A stretch of DNA of 64,000 nt from Thermodesulforhabdus norvegica (GCF_900114975.1 NZ_FOUU01000002.1:476207-540206), one strand, 5' to 3'; counted from the stretch's first letter, positions 43,879 to 53,111 are shown. Numbers and translations are program-made. The notes: generated from the sequence alone by a model not told the origin.

Positions 43879-45286
43879 ACTTGCCTGATTTGCATTTCTT
43901 TAAAAATACCGAAAAGGTTGTACCCTTTCCCACTTCACTTTGAACTTCTATATGACCTCCGTGTTTTTTGACAAGAGAATAGGTCACAGAGAGCCCGAGT
44001 CCCGTTCCCCGACCCACACCTTTGGTCGTATAAAAGGGGGTAAAAATGTGTTTTAAGTCTTCCGGTTTAATCCCTTTGCCGTCGTCAATTACGTCAACCC
44101 TTACGTATTCATCCGATTCTTCCGAAGCACTGACAATTATGGATCCGGAGTTCTCGATGGCCTGTATGGCATTCAGAAAGAGATTCAAAAATATTTGCTG
44201 AAGGCTTCTGAAATGTCCCAAAACTTGAGGAAATTGCTCGGGGATATTCATTTCAAATCGAATACCGGCAAGCATGATCTGGTTTTTCACAAGCCTGTAG
44301 GTTTTGTAAATTACCTCTCGCAGGTCCAGACAACTGAGGCTCAGCTTTTCGGTCCTCGAAAAATCAAGAAGATTTTTGACAATGTCTGCCGCACGTTCCG
44401 CCTGCTGAATTATGTCGAAAACCAGCTCCCGAACCTCTATGGGCAAATCATCGGCGTATTCCTCAATGAGGGTGTCTGCACAGAGGCAGATGTTGTTTAA
44501 AGGATTGTTAAGTTCGTGGGCAATGCCTGCAGTAAAGGTCCCTATGGCGGCTATCTTTCTGGACTGTATCAGAGCTTCCTGGTTTATTTCCAGCTCACGG
44601 GCCATGCTGTTAAAGGCCTTTATCAACCTTGATATCTCATCGTTTCCCATCCAGGAACCGGGTATGGGGCTGAAATCTCCGTGGGCAACCCTTTCGGTCG
44701 TGTCTTCTATAAGGCGAAGCGGTTTTAACAGCCGCTGAGATACAAGGTTTATAGTTAGCGTTGCCACTATTACAAAAACCCCGAGAAAAACAAAGGGCAG
44801 GGCGGCGGTCCGCCTGAAAGATTTGTGAATCATCTCTCGCTTTCTTCTGACCAGTTCATTTGCCGTGTCAACCAGTTGCTTGCCCAGATCTCGGAGCTCA
44901 TCGGGTGATTCAAGAATTATGTTTTTGTCTATCCGCCCTCTTTCGATTATCTCCGAATACCTGCCGAGCTTGCTTACCAGAGTCTTATAAGTGCCCGATC
45001 CCATTACCCTGTCGATGTCAGAGGCAAGCTCATGAACCGTTTTTAAGGTATCCTGCAGGTACAGAAACCCTTCTTCCAGGTTTCGTGGGTCTCCGTAAAG
45101 AAGGAAGTTTTTCTCATATCTCCGTACTTCCAGTATGTCGTTGAGAAGATCTTCAAATTTCTGCGTCATAAGAAGCATGTGGCTGATATTCATTATCTGC
45201 CACACATAGATAAGACTGACGCTACAGGCGAACAACAGGCTTACAACGGTAATAAAAAGAATCTTTGCCCTGATAGTTCTAAACAT
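43844..45286 (-). CDS. Membrane sensor histidine kinase
   Basis: 480 residues. Two membrane segments (~8-30, AKILFITVVSLLFACSVSLIYVW broken, and ~165-187, ALPFVFLGVFVIVATLTINLV) flank a helical periplasmic sensor domain with many Leu/Glu heptads. HAMP follows, then the H-box GIAHELNNPLNNIC with His 257, N-box QIFLNLFLNAIQAI, G1 DVIDDGKGIKPEDL and G2 GVGRGTGLGLSVTYSLV. Its partner is the sigma54 regulator just downstream. The stop to the preceding Usp gene is 21 bp, in keeping with one transcript. Confidence 0.92.
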   Translation of the reverse strand: MFRTIRAKILFITVVSLLFACSVSLIYVWQIMNISHMLLMTQKFEDLLNDILEVRRYEKNFLLYGDPRNLEEGFLYLQDTLKTVHELASDIDRVMGSGTYKTLVSKLGRYSEIIERGRIDKNIILESPDELRDLGKQLVDTANELVRRKREMIHKSFRRTAALPFVFLGVFVIVATLTINLVSQRLLKPLRLIEDTTERVAHGDFSPIPGSWMGNDEISRLIKAFNSMARELEINQEALIQSRKIAAIGTFTAGIAHELNNPLNNICLCADTLIEEYADDLPIEVRELVFDIIQQAERAADIVKNLLDFSRTEKLSLSCLDLREVIYKTYRLVKNQIMLAGIRFEMNIPEQFPQVLGHFRSLQQIFLNLFLNAIQAIENSGSIIVSASEESDEYVRVDVIDDGKGIKPEDLKHIFTPFYTTKGVGRGTGLGLSVTYSLVKKHGGHIEVQSEVGKGTTFSVFLKKCKSGKCEDDSQKNSDS

Positions 45287-45307
45287 TTCAGCCTCTTACG
45301 CTGCAGC

Positions 45308-46201
45308 CTACCTTAAAACCAGGACAGAGGTACGGCTGGTGCCGATAAAGTGTTCGATGGAGTCACGCTGAAAAAGGCGGTCCAGCAGCGATTTTTTCCC
45401 CATCCACAAGGCCAGCAGACCGTTCTGCACCCTCTCGGTTATAAACTTCTCAAAATCGTCAATCTCGGTGAAGCTACTCGATACATCAAGTCCCCTGTTT
45501 CTGTAATACCCGTAAATTTCGTCGAACCAGGCGTAAACATCGCGCTTGACCCCTCCACCTTTGGTCAAAGCTATTATATTCAGCTTTGCGTTGTGAATCA
45601 CTGCCATTTGATTTACCAACTCGAGAGATTCCTGCGTTATGGTGCTTTCATCAAGACAGGCGTGAATTTCGTTAATCGGTTCTTTTTCCTTTACGAGCAA
45701 CACGGAGCAGGGCAGTGTATTAACCAGCTTTCTGGGGAAAGCAGGATCGTCTTGCCATAGGCATTCAGGGCCGTAAGTGCAACCCAGCACAACCAGACTA
45801 ACTCCTTCTTCGTCCACGGCAGAGAGAACTTCTGCTACGGGCTGGCCGAATCTGATCTTTACCCTCAGGTCCTTGAGCCTTCCCCGACAGACCTTGATCT
45901 GTTCGTAATGCCCTTCTTCAACACAAAACCACTCGTATCGGAAGTCGTTATCCCTGTATGGGCATTCTTCTGGCTTCCAGTGTTCCATGAAGCGTTGGCG
46001 ATACCTTTCGAGGGCATCGATCAAGGGATGTTCAAAGCCGAGATCGAACAATCCGCCTTTGCATCCCCTTTTTGGAATTAACTGACGAGGCAATATCCCC
46101 AGCATCGTGACATCTGAGAAGGTATTCTCGGCCACATGGGTTAATTCGTCGAGCGCATACAAACTGTACTCATGCTGATCGGCCACGAAAAGTATTCTCA
46201 T
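45308..46201 (-). CDS. Tandem universal stress protein
   Basis: 297 residues from ATG 46201, preceded by AAGGAGGG at good spacing. Two UspA-type halves: 1-~155 begins RILFVADQHEYSLYALDELTHVA and has LVVLGCTYGPECLWQDDPAFP in the place of the ATP-binding GxxG loop; 160-297 begins EIHACLDESTITQESLELV and ends TSRTSVLVLR. Usp proteins sense energy state through ATP binding; the Cys-rich first half (CPYRDNDF, CVEEGHYEQIKVC) is unusual. It sits between a receiver and a sensor kinase. Confidence 0.8.
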   Translation of the reverse strand: MRILFVADQHEYSLYALDELTHVAENTFSDVTMLGILPRQLIPKRGCKGGLFDLGFEHPLIDALERYRQRFMEHWKPEECPYRDNDFRYEWFCVEEGHYEQIKVCRGRLKDLRVKIRFGQPVAEVLSAVDEEGVSLVVLGCTYGPECLWQDDPAFPRKLVNTLPCSVLLVKEKEPINEIHACLDESTITQESLELVNQMAVIHNAKLNIIALTKGGGVKRDVYAWFDEIYGYYRNRGLDVSSSFTEIDDFEKFITERVQNGLLALWMGKKSLLDRLFQRDSIEHFIGTSRTSVLVLR

Positions 46202-46326
46202 GGTAAACCCTCCTTTAAGACTAATGTTTTTCACAACGACCTGTACCCGGGCCAGCTGATGATTATTTCAGGGACAACCAGATACGAAGATCAGGTAATC
46301 GGGAATTCATCGTTAAAACGGCTGCT

Positions 46327-46734
46327 CTACGCACCGGTATCCTGTAAGGCTTCCTGCCGGAGCTTTTTTTCCGCTCTTCGAACGATTTCGTAAATTTCGC
46401 TGAGCTTGAAAGGCTTTGCAATAAAGTCAAATACACCTTTCTGGAAAGACTGCCTTGCCGTTTCCATGGTGGCAAATCCCGTGATCACTATTACTTGAGT
46501 GGCAGGCGATTTCTCCTTTACACGGGTAAGAAAGGTCATACCGTCTATGCCTTCCATTTTGAGGTCAGTAATAACAATGTCAAAATCTTTCTCCATAACC
46601 CGTTCCATGGCCTTGGAACTGTCCGTAAAAACCTCCACTTCGTATCCGTTTTTTTCCAGGTAAGGCTTAAGCCGCTTGCAGACTATTGGTTCATCGTCCA
46701 GAACCAGTATTGTAGTTTTTTGCCTGACATCCAT
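46327..46734 (-). CDS. Single-domain response regulator (CheY-like)
   Basis: 135 residues. ILVLDDEPIVCKRLK, Asp 57 in DIVITDLKMEGIDG, VIVITGFATMETA and IAKPFKLSEI form a complete receiver with no output domain. It overlaps the preceding PEP-synthase-like gene by 44 nt, implying close coupling. It may carry phosphate from a kinase to the PEP-synthase-like protein or to the sigma54 regulator; this is inference. Confidence 0.9.
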   Translation of the reverse strand: MDVRQKTTILVLDDEPIVCKRLKPYLEKNGYEVEVFTDSSKAMERVMEKDFDIVITDLKMEGIDGMTFLTRVKEKSPATQVIVITGFATMETARQSFQKGVFDFIAKPFKLSEIYEIVRRAEKKLRQEALQDTGA

Positions 46735-49324
46735 GTTCGCCTCCTTTTACTTTCGTTAAACTGTGCAAAGTTTCAACAAACCTGTCGGCGTAGTGAAAAA
46801 TCAGCGCATCCGAGTCCATCTGAGTATCCAGTTGACGGGTGTAGCCGATGAGAGCTCCCAGGATTTTCATGCGCTCGTACATCTGTGACCTGTTCAACTT
46901 CTTGACCCTACCGACTATCAGATCTCCTCTTACTTCAGTCACAAAGTCAAAGGTATCAAGAATGTGGCCAATACATCTGGCCCGTCGGGATTTACGCACA
47001 TCGTCGGTGACTCCTCCTGCAAATCTGAAGTAAATGTAGTTGTCGTTCTGATTTTCGGTAATATAAGCGTCGACAATGTTGAAATGATAACCCAGGCGTA
47101 AGTTCAGGTTCATGTAATCCCTTGAGATCACAACGAGGTTTCTTCCTATCTGATCGGGGGCCGCCACATTGTAGGAGAAAGTTTTCGTAACGCTTGACAT
47201 CAAACTGCCGAAATCCACTTCAACCGGTTCTGTGCTCCATATACCGGGTAGCAACAGACCTTCCAGCAGAGCACTTAGCGGAGTGCACGCTATGTCCCCG
47301 GGGCTTATTTTAGACGGCAAAGGCTGCGATTGGTGAAGTCCTCCGCCTATGTCGACGACAAAAAGACCAAGTGGAATGGGCAATACCAGCATCCTGGGTC
47401 TGGATCCCACCTCGTGAGGATAGGTCTCGCTTATTCTGATTATCTCATCGACTGCTTTTTCATGGACATATCTCGTTATGTCGTGATAAGTCCTGCAGCG
47501 TTGGGGAATGAAGTCGGAACTCTGGGGATCCAGCAGGGTCAGGGGGCTCATTTTCTTCAGTACCCTGCGCAGTAGCCTGTATTCATAGGATTCTTCAAAT
47601 ACCGTTTCCTCTGTCAGCTCCTGCAGGCATAGCTCGTTTATCACGCCCCTGAAGACCGCATTTTGAGTAGTATCTAAGGTTATCTCCATTCCGGTTTTCA
47701 GGACCTCGGTGGCACTTTCGGTCCCAACGAGCATTGGGATACGAAATTCCCTGGCAATGGTAGCCAGATGACCCGTTGGCGATCCGTAATCGGCAATTAT
47801 ACCTCTTATATGTCTGATCAATCTGGCAAGGCGGGGCGATGTATGTCGAACAACGAGAATTGAGCCGTGAGGGACTTGATCCATCTTATCCAGATCCTCC
47901 AGTACGAAAACCCTGCCTGCAGCCACACCCTGATGGACGATTGCTCCCTTGCCCGACATGATGACCGGTGCCGAAAGTAAAAGAGTCGCCAGGTCACAGC
48001 CGTTGGGTTTTTCCGGCTTACTTATTATCAGAGGTCGAGCCTGCAAGATGTATAAGCTGCCGTCTCGATCCAGAGCCCATTCAATGTCTTGGGGCCTTTT
48101 AAAGTAACGCTCTATAAGCATCCCCATATCGGCCAACCTGCTCAATTCAGGGGAATGAAGGCAGGGTTCATATTGTTGCTCCTCCGGTACATCTCTCCAC
48201 TCAACGCCACCTTCATCAACCGCCACGAGCTGAGATTCCTTCTTGACTATTCTCATCGAGATGACCGAGTAGGGTGCCGTCCTGTCAACGGTGAACTCAT
48301 CTGCACGGCCACGCCCTTCCACAACAGACGGCCCTAACCCCCATGAAGCACTGATACGCATAACCCCCTGAGCAGGGTTGAGAGGATCAAGGGTGTACAG
48401 TACGCCGCTACACCTGGGATAAATCATAACCTGACAGAGTACGGCAATGAGAGATTCATGTTCCTTAATCCCTTTTCGAAAACGGTATGTGAGGGCTTCA
48501 TAGGAGTAAAGGCTGGAAAGTACATCAAAGTAAGCATCCAGAATTGCATTTTTCCTGACGTTCAGGACACTTCTGAGAATACCTGCGAAGCTATGTTGAG
48601 AATCTTCAAGCCAGGCACTGCTTCTAACGGCAAAAAAGGGCCTCGTTGTACCGGTTTTTTCGGTCACTTCGTTTACTGCCTTTTCTATTTCTCCACTCAA
48701 GCGCTTCGGTATCTTGGCGTCCATAATCAGATGCTTTAAGCGTTTTGTTCTCTCGAGCAACTTTCTTTCTTCGCCACGGTCGAACAGTTCTCGCAATTCC
48801 TGTACGATGCCGTCAATTTCAAGGCTTTCCGTGATTTCCTGGAATGCTTTTGTTGTGATAACGAAGCCTTCGGGTGTTGGGAGTGACAGGACATTCTTTA
48901 TTTCTCCCAGATTGGCCGCTTTCCCGCCTGCTTCGTCGGCTGAATCCCTGGTTATGAGGTCCAGAGGCAGTACATAGGCGGTATGAGCTATGATTGGACG
49001 ACCTGCCAGCTCTTCTTCGATTTCCCGGCGGATCCTTTCGTAGGCTTCATAAAGTGCATGGTATCGTCGCTCTCCGAGCAGGTTCAGGTTGTAAATGAGC
49101 TTGTAAACCTCATCGCCTACTGCCTCGCACATGGAAATTATATATTGCCGGTCGAAGACATATTCACCGCCCAGTTTTTCTCCCATGTCGGCAATGAGCT
49201 CCAGGATTCGGTTGTTCTGCTTCAAAATGGTGCGAAAGGTATCGAAAATAACCGCAAAAGGATAGGGCGGCCTCTTTTTTCTGACTCTGACCAGCCTGGA
49301 CAGAAGCCTTTTTACTATGGTCAT
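46691..49324 (-). CDS. PEP-synthase-like ATP-grasp protein with phosphohistidine domain and novel C-terminus
   Basis: 877 residues. After a charged N-terminal extension (~1-115), an ATP-grasp domain of PPDK/PEP-synthase type follows: GGKAANLGE (133-141), FFAVRSSAWLEDSQHSFAG (230-248), DIEWALD. The phosphohistidine swivel domain has SPTGHLATIAREF with His 519. The TIM-barrel that makes PEP from pyruvate is missing. Instead ~330 residues (about 550-877) carry PRMLVLPIPLGLFVVDIGGG, NLVVISRDYMNLNLRLGYHF and IYFRFAGGVTDD. It thus could phosphorylate His but not a standard pyruvate; the target is unknown. Confidence 0.82.
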   Translation of the reverse strand: MTIVKRLLSRLVRVRKKRPPYPFAVIFDTFRTILKQNNRILELIADMGEKLGGEYVFDRQYIISMCEAVGDEVYKLIYNLNLLGERRYHALYEAYERIRREIEEELAGRPIIAHTAYVLPLDLITRDSADEAGGKAANLGEIKNVLSLPTPEGFVITTKAFQEITESLEIDGIVQELRELFDRGEERKLLERTKRLKHLIMDAKIPKRLSGEIEKAVNEVTEKTGTTRPFFAVRSSAWLEDSQHSFAGILRSVLNVRKNAILDAYFDVLSSLYSYEALTYRFRKGIKEHESLIAVLCQVMIYPRCSGVLYTLDPLNPAQGVMRISASWGLGPSVVEGRGRADEFTVDRTAPYSVISMRIVKKESQLVAVDEGGVEWRDVPEEQQYEPCLHSPELSRLADMGMLIERYFKRPQDIEWALDRDGSLYILQARPLIISKPEKPNGCDLATLLLSAPVIMSGKGAIVHQGVAAGRVFVLEDLDKMDQVPHGSILVVRHTSPRLARLIRHIRGIIADYGSPTGHLATIAREFRIPMLVGTESATEVLKTGMEITLDTTQNAVFRGVINELCLQELTEETVFEESYEYRLLRRVLKKMSPLTLLDPQSSDFIPQRCRTYHDITRYVHEKAVDEIIRISETYPHEVGSRPRMLVLPIPLGLFVVDIGGGLHQSQPLPSKISPGDIACTPLSALLEGLLLPGIWSTEPVEVDFGSLMSSVTKTFSYNVAAPDQIGRNLVVISRDYMNLNLRLGYHFNIVDAYITENQNDNYIYFRFAGGVTDDVRKSRRARCIGHILDTFDFVTEVRGDLIVGRVKKLNRSQMYERMKILGALIGYTRQLDTQMDSDALIFHYADRFVETLHSLTKVKGGEHGCQAKNYNTGSGR

Positions 49325-49354
49325 GGCCTGTACTACCCCACAGGGGCTTAAGGG

Positions 49355-50104
49355 TTAGTGTGATCCTCCTTTTCCGCCGAAAAGGAAGCCCATCAGGAGT
49401 CCTGCAAAAACCGCAATCACCGTAGCCAGAATCCCGTAAAGGGCAGAGTGGTTAAAGGCCAGAGCGGCCAGGATCGCCGGAAACCCCGTCAACCTGACCT
49501 CAATTGGTCGTTCAAGCACCTGCCCAACCTTGCCTTCTGACAGGACATAAACCTGGAGTTTGTAATGACCAGGGGCAAGCCTGGAAGGCAGATGAACTCT
49601 GGCGAAGAATTGCCTGTTTCCGCCGCTCGCCCCTCCAAAGCTTATCGTTCCCACATTTTCGCTATAAAGACCTTCACTTTTTTTCAGCTTGAGGAACTCG
49701 TTGAATAATAGCGAACGATCAACCTCCGATTCCGTTTCTATCGTTATTTTATCTCTGAGACTTTTCAAACCAAGCCGTTCCGCAAGCTCAGCACTTGACG
49801 CATAAACTATAACGGTGCCCGGAGCGCCCTTAAAAGTGACCGTGTCCATGTTCATCCATAAAAGTCCAAAGATTTTCCCTTTTCTTTTAAGATGGAACTC
49901 CTGTGGCGAACCTATGAATCTTACGGCAACATTGGCATCCTCGGGAACGTAACCCGATACGGCTATATAAGTGCCGTGATAAAAAGCATCTATATTGATT
50001 ATTTCGGGCGTTACCGTGAAATTTTCCAGGGCTTGCACACTCCCCCCGAAAAGAAAGGGGAGAAAAATACACAGAAAGACGGCCTGTCTGATTTTTCGAA
50101 CCAT
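49355..50104 (-). CDS. Exported/membrane-anchored TIGR02186 family protein
   Basis: 249 residues. A signal peptide-like start (VRKIRQAVFLCIFLPFLFGGSVQA) precedes a soluble part, with TPEIINIDAFYHGTYIAVSG, VAVRFIGSPQEFHLKRKGKIF and GLLWMNMDTVTFKGAPGTVIVYAS, which are TIGR02186 hallmarks. The end is a C-terminal anchor ALYGILATVIAVFAGLLMGFLFGG. The family co-occurs with TauE/SafE sulfite exporters, and here the exporter gene is separated by 0 bp (stop directly before ATG). It may be the periplasmic partner of the exporter. Confidence 0.85.
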   Translation of the reverse strand: MVRKIRQAVFLCIFLPFLFGGSVQALENFTVTPEIINIDAFYHGTYIAVSGYVPEDANVAVRFIGSPQEFHLKRKGKIFGLLWMNMDTVTFKGAPGTVIVYASSAELAERLGLKSLRDKITIETESEVDRSLLFNEFLKLKKSEGLYSENVGTISFGGASGGNRQFFARVHLPSRLAPGHYKLQVYVLSEGKVGQVLERPIEVRLTGFPAILAALAFNHSALYGILATVIAVFAGLLMGFLFGGKGGSH

Positions 50105-51037
50105 TTAGTGTCCTCCTTTGTAAGCAAGCATGATGTCCGGTGGCAGCAGAAGTCCCAGCAACATTTTCACCATCACGAGAAGAACGAGGATTGCAAGGAA
50201 GATCTTTAACTGCTCTCCCCTAAGGCGCTTACTTATTCGGGCGCCGAACTGTGCCCCCACCGTTGATCCCAGCAGGAGGAATAGAGCCAGCATAAAATCA
50301 ACCGTATGATTGAGATAAGCCTGCATGATGGTAACGTTCACGCAGGTAAAAAGTATTTGAAACAGGCTTGTACCCACTACCACATGCATGGGCATCCTGA
50401 GCAGGTAAACCATGACCGGAACCATGATAAATCCACCACCAACGCCCATAATAGCTGCAAGGATTCCCACAAAGGTTCCGAGACCCAATGGAAGCAGGAC
50501 TGAGTGTGTGACTCCTGATTTTTCAAAATGAACCTGCCAGGGTAACTTCCTGATCAGCTCAGCGTAACGGGATCTTGAGGGTTTTGAGGGGGTGGTGACC
50601 ATGGACGGTGCAGGCTTTCTCATTGCTTTGAGACTGTCCTGAAACATATAGGTTCCGATAAATCCGAGCATAATGACGTAGGTTATCTTTATCAGAAAGT
50701 CGGCATTTCCCAGGTGACGTAATATTTTGATGACCTGCACTCCGAGGGTTCCACCCAGTATTCCGCCTATGAGAAGAAGAGATCCCATTTTGAAATCCAC
50801 ATTGCCGAGCCTGAAGTGGGCCAATGTGCCTGAGGTCGAAGCCCCAACTATCTGATTAGAATCGGAAGCGGCTGCGACCGTTGGGGGAATGCCGATCATA
50901 ATAAGAAGAGGCGTCATTAAAAATCCGCCTCCCACTCCGAAAATCCCGGACAGCAACCCAACTATTAAGCCCAGACCCAGTACCAGAATAACATTGATGG
51001 CATTCCCGGCTATGGGTAAGTACATGTAAAGACCCAT
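50105..51037 (-). CDS. TauE/SafE-family sulfite exporter
   Basis: 310 residues with about eight membrane segments, in two halves. The duplicated motif is VGLLSGIFGVGGGFLMTPLL (~25-45) and VGILAAIMGVGGGFIMVPVM (~190-210). The family exports sulfite or sulfoacetate, and also other small anions. Between halves lies a cytosolic loop with PSMVTTPSKPSRSRYAEL. It is translationally coupled to the downstream TIGR02186 gene. The Usp gene lies 22 bp before it on the minus strand. Sulfite export would help a sulfate-reducing cell that makes sulfite internally. Confidence 0.9.
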   Translation of the reverse strand: MGLYMYLPIAGNAINVILVLGLGLIVGLLSGIFGVGGGFLMTPLLIMIGIPPTVAAASDSNQIVGASTSGTLAHFRLGNVDFKMGSLLLIGGILGGTLGVQVIKILRHLGNADFLIKITYVIMLGFIGTYMFQDSLKAMRKPAPSMVTTPSKPSRSRYAELIRKLPWQVHFEKSGVTHSVLLPLGLGTFVGILAAIMGVGGGFIMVPVMVYLLRMPMHVVVGTSLFQILFTCVNVTIMQAYLNHTVDFMLALFLLLGSTVGAQFGARISKRLRGEQLKIFLAILVLLVMVKMLLGLLLPPDIMLAYKGGH

Positions 51038-51059
51038 CGTTACACCTCTCAGGAAGATT

Positions 51060-51446
51060 TTATTGTTTCATTCTGGAACGCACAAATTCAACTCTACAGC
51101 CTGTAACACGCTGAACCTGCACGGCGGCAGACAGAATTTCTTCGTTTTCCACAAAAGGCCACACCACTGAATTCACGTTATGTTCCACAATGAAACGTAT
51201 CACCTCCCTTCTAACGTCACCCCAGACAATAAAGTATTCGACGTTGATCCCGTTAAGGCGCTGCTCGTCAATTAAAGGCTCAATCCTGGACCGAATTTCC
51301 GATTCCAGAAGGCAATCTGAATCTTCCTGCAGAACCACAAGCACAAGCACCGCCGCCGATGTTCTGGCGGCAAACTCACAGGCCCTTACGAGAGTCTCCC
51401 TAAGAAGTTCTTTTCCGTTTATTACCGCAAGAATCCTGTCCTCCAT
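51060..51446 (-). CDS. Universal stress protein (UspA fold)
   Basis: 128 residues from ATG 51446 (GGAGG 8 nt upstream; ATG 51476 and 51461 are further in-frame starts). EDRILAVINGKELLRETLVRAC begins the fold, VLVLVVLQEDSDCL and the closing ILSAAVQVQRVTGCRVEFVRSR end it; the C-terminal ATP-loop Gly residues are not obvious, so it may be a non-ATP-binding member. It opens the eight-gene minus-strand block. Confidence 0.72.
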   Translation of the reverse strand: MEDRILAVINGKELLRETLVRACEFAARTSAAVLVLVVLQEDSDCLLESEIRSRIEPLIDEQRLNGINVEYFIVWGDVRREVIRFIVEHNVNSVVWPFVENEEILSAAVQVQRVTGCRVEFVRSRMKQ

Positions 51447-51564
51447 CTCCGCTGCCTCCATTGGGGTGAAAATCAAGAATTGTTCCAGTGGGAATAACTT
51501 ATTGCATTGACTGGGATTTCTTTAAAAGGTATTGAAGTTTTTGCCCTATGTGGGGTTCGCTTAT

Positions 51565-51579
51565 GTTTCATAATGAAAC
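51565..51579. promoter_or_regulatory. Palindromic operator candidate between divergent genes
   Basis: GTTTCATAATGAAAC is a perfect 7-bp inverted repeat around a central A. It lies in the 160-bp gap between the leftward Usp gene and the rightward alpha/beta hydrolase, 28 bp before the latter's ATG. A dimeric regulator could bind here and control one or both genes. Confidence 0.5.
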
Positions 51580-51606
51580 CTATCAGCCCTCTTCGAGGTG
51601 ATTTAA

Positions 51607-52260
51607 ATGGGATCCTGTAATTCCAGAATCTTCGTAAGTGTGGATGATGGAGTCCGACTTGAAGCCTCCTTCCGTGTCGGATCTCCCCTGGAAGCCGTTC
51701 TAATATGCCACCCCCATCCACTTTACGGTGGAGACATGGACAACAATGTGGTGCTGGCGATAGAGGATGCCTTCCTGTCTTGTGGTTTTAGCACTCTGAG
51801 GTTCAATTTTCGTGGTGTGGGCATGAGTACGGGCGTGTATTCCGGAGGATCTGGGGAAGAGCTTGATGTTCTTGCCTGCTATAGATTCCTTAAGAACAGA
51901 GGAGTTGGGGAAATATGGGCTGCAGGATATTCTTTTGGAGCCTGGGTGCTTGCAAGGATAATGGATCGTGTGAAAGACTGGGCGGGGATGGTACTTGTGT
52001 CGCCCCCCGTCGATTTCATGGCGTTTCCGGGTTTTTCAGAACCCTCTTTTCCGACTCTGGTTCTTTTCGGATCAAAAGATCCCTACTGCTCACCCCCGTC
52101 TCTTGCAAAATGGATCGGGGATGTAACTGAAAATGTTGAAAAGCTCATGGTGGAAGGAGCAGACCACTTCTACGTCGGGCATGGTGGGTCTATTGCTGAG
52201 GCAATTAAGAAGTTCCTCGATGAGCATAAAAAAAGGAGAATCATTAACAAAGTCCGTTAG
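51607..52260 (+). CDS. Alpha/beta-fold hydrolase
   Basis: 217 residues. VLICHPHPLYGGDMDNNVV (oxyanion region), STLRFNFRGVGMSTG, and nucleophile elbow AAGYSFGAWV with Ser give the typical fold; FGSKDPYCSP gives the acid and GADHFYVG the His. This pattern (HPHPxxGGxMxNxV) marks a family of small DUF/dienelactone-hydrolase-like proteins in Proteobacteria. Natural substrate not known. Ribosome site GAGGTG precedes ATG. It is divergent from the Usp-exporter block. Confidence 0.87.
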   Translation: MGSCNSRIFVSVDDGVRLEASFRVGSPLEAVLICHPHPLYGGDMDNNVVLAIEDAFLSCGFSTLRFNFRGVGMSTGVYSGGSGEELDVLACYRFLKNRGVGEIWAAGYSFGAWVLARIMDRVKDWAGMVLVSPPVDFMAFPGFSEPSFPTLVLFGSKDPYCSPPSLAKWIGDVTENVEKLMVEGADHFYVGHGGSIAEAIKKFLDEHKKRRIINKVR

Positions 52261-52293
52261 AACAGATCATTCCAACATTGGCTTTTTACAGGC

Positions 52294-52321
52294 TTGACAG
52301 ACCTTTGCGCCTCTTTATACT
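52294..52321 (+). promoter_or_regulatory. Sigma70 promoter of yceD-rpmF
   Basis: TTGACA (52294-52299) and TATACT (52316-52321) with 16-bp spacing, 33 bp ahead of the ATG at 52354. Confidence 0.65.
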
Positions 52322-52353
52322 CATGCCGCCAGTCTAAAATTTTGGAGATAAAA

Positions 52354-52896
52354 ATGATGCGCATCAAACTGGAAGATATACCGAAAGAAGGTAAGCAGCT
52401 TGTTTTTTTATGGGGACAGGAATCAATCCAGTCATTCCTGGCTCCAAAAGATCCCCATGGAATTGCCATTCCCGATCCTCTGAGTGTGGAGATTTATCTG
52501 TTCAGGAAGGCTTCTCAGGTTCACGTTACGGGAAGTATTCGTGGGAAACTGAACATGGTGTGTCACCGCTGCCTTGAGTCCTTTTCCTTTCCTCTGGAAA
52601 TATCTGTAGAAACTTTTCTACAGAGGAAGCCCACATATTTGAAAGAGGATGAAGTGGAGCTGAGCGAGGAGGACCTCCTGTGGGAATTTTTTGACGGCGA
52701 CGAAATAGATGTGGATCTTCTCGTAGCCGAGGAAATATTTCTCAGCCTCCCTCAGGTGCTTCTCTGTAGCGAAGACTGTAAGGGTCTGTGTCCCGTGTGC
52801 GGGAAAAATTTGAATATCCAGACATGTTCGTGTAAAAGAATGGAGTTTTCGCCTTTCGAGACTTTGAAAGAACTGAGGGATTCTTTTTCGTCCTGA
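52354..52896 (+). CDS. yceD: YceD-family large-subunit rRNA accumulation protein (DUF177)
   Basis: 180 residues from ATG 52354 with GGAG 7 nt upstream; 20 further codons upstream would start inside the promoter and are rejected. Contains [44 protein letters not shown] and C-terminal [17 protein letters not shown]. The family influences 23S rRNA level and sits next to rpmF across bacteria. rpmF follows after 32 bp. The Cys clusters may bind zinc. Confidence 0.88.
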   Translation: MMRIKLEDIPKEGKQLVFLWGQESIQSFLAPKDPHGIAIPDPLSVEIYLFRKASQVHVTGSIRGKLNMVCHRCLESFSFPLEISVETFLQRKPTYLKEDEVELSEEDLLWEFFDGDEIDVDLLVAEEIFLSLPQVLLCSEDCKGLCPVCGKNLNIQTCSCKRMEFSPFETLKELRDSFSS

Positions 52897-52928
52897 GATA
52901 TTTTTTAGAACGGAAAGGAGATTATGCT

Positions 52929-53111
52929 ATGGCGGTACCAAAAAGGAGAACATCCAGATCTAGAAGGAACAACAGGCGGTCTCATGATGCCATTTCTGCG
53001 CCGGCCCTTTATCTCTGTCCCAGGTGCAAGAGCCCCAAATTACCCCACAGGGTATGCCCGAACTGTGGAACTTATAGAGGTAGAGATGTGCTGAAGATTG
53101 AAGAAGAGTAG
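52929..53111 (+). CDS. rpmF: Ribosomal protein L32
   Basis: 60 residues: [20 protein letters not shown] at the N-terminus and a zinc ribbon with Cys pairs in [23 protein letters not shown]. Length and layout match L32 exactly. AAAGGAG precedes the ATG. plsX and fabH, which often follow rpmF, are absent here; other lipid genes come after. Confidence 0.97.
   Translation: MAVPKRRTSRSRRNNRRSHDAISAPALYLCPRCKSPKLPHRVCPNCGTYRGRDVLKIEEE

Noticed and set aside
51473..51488. Sigma54 promoter for the leftward Usp gene
   Set aside because: TGGAAC-N5-TTGAT on the minus strand has the GG but the essential -12 GC is GA, so it is too weak to report as a feature.
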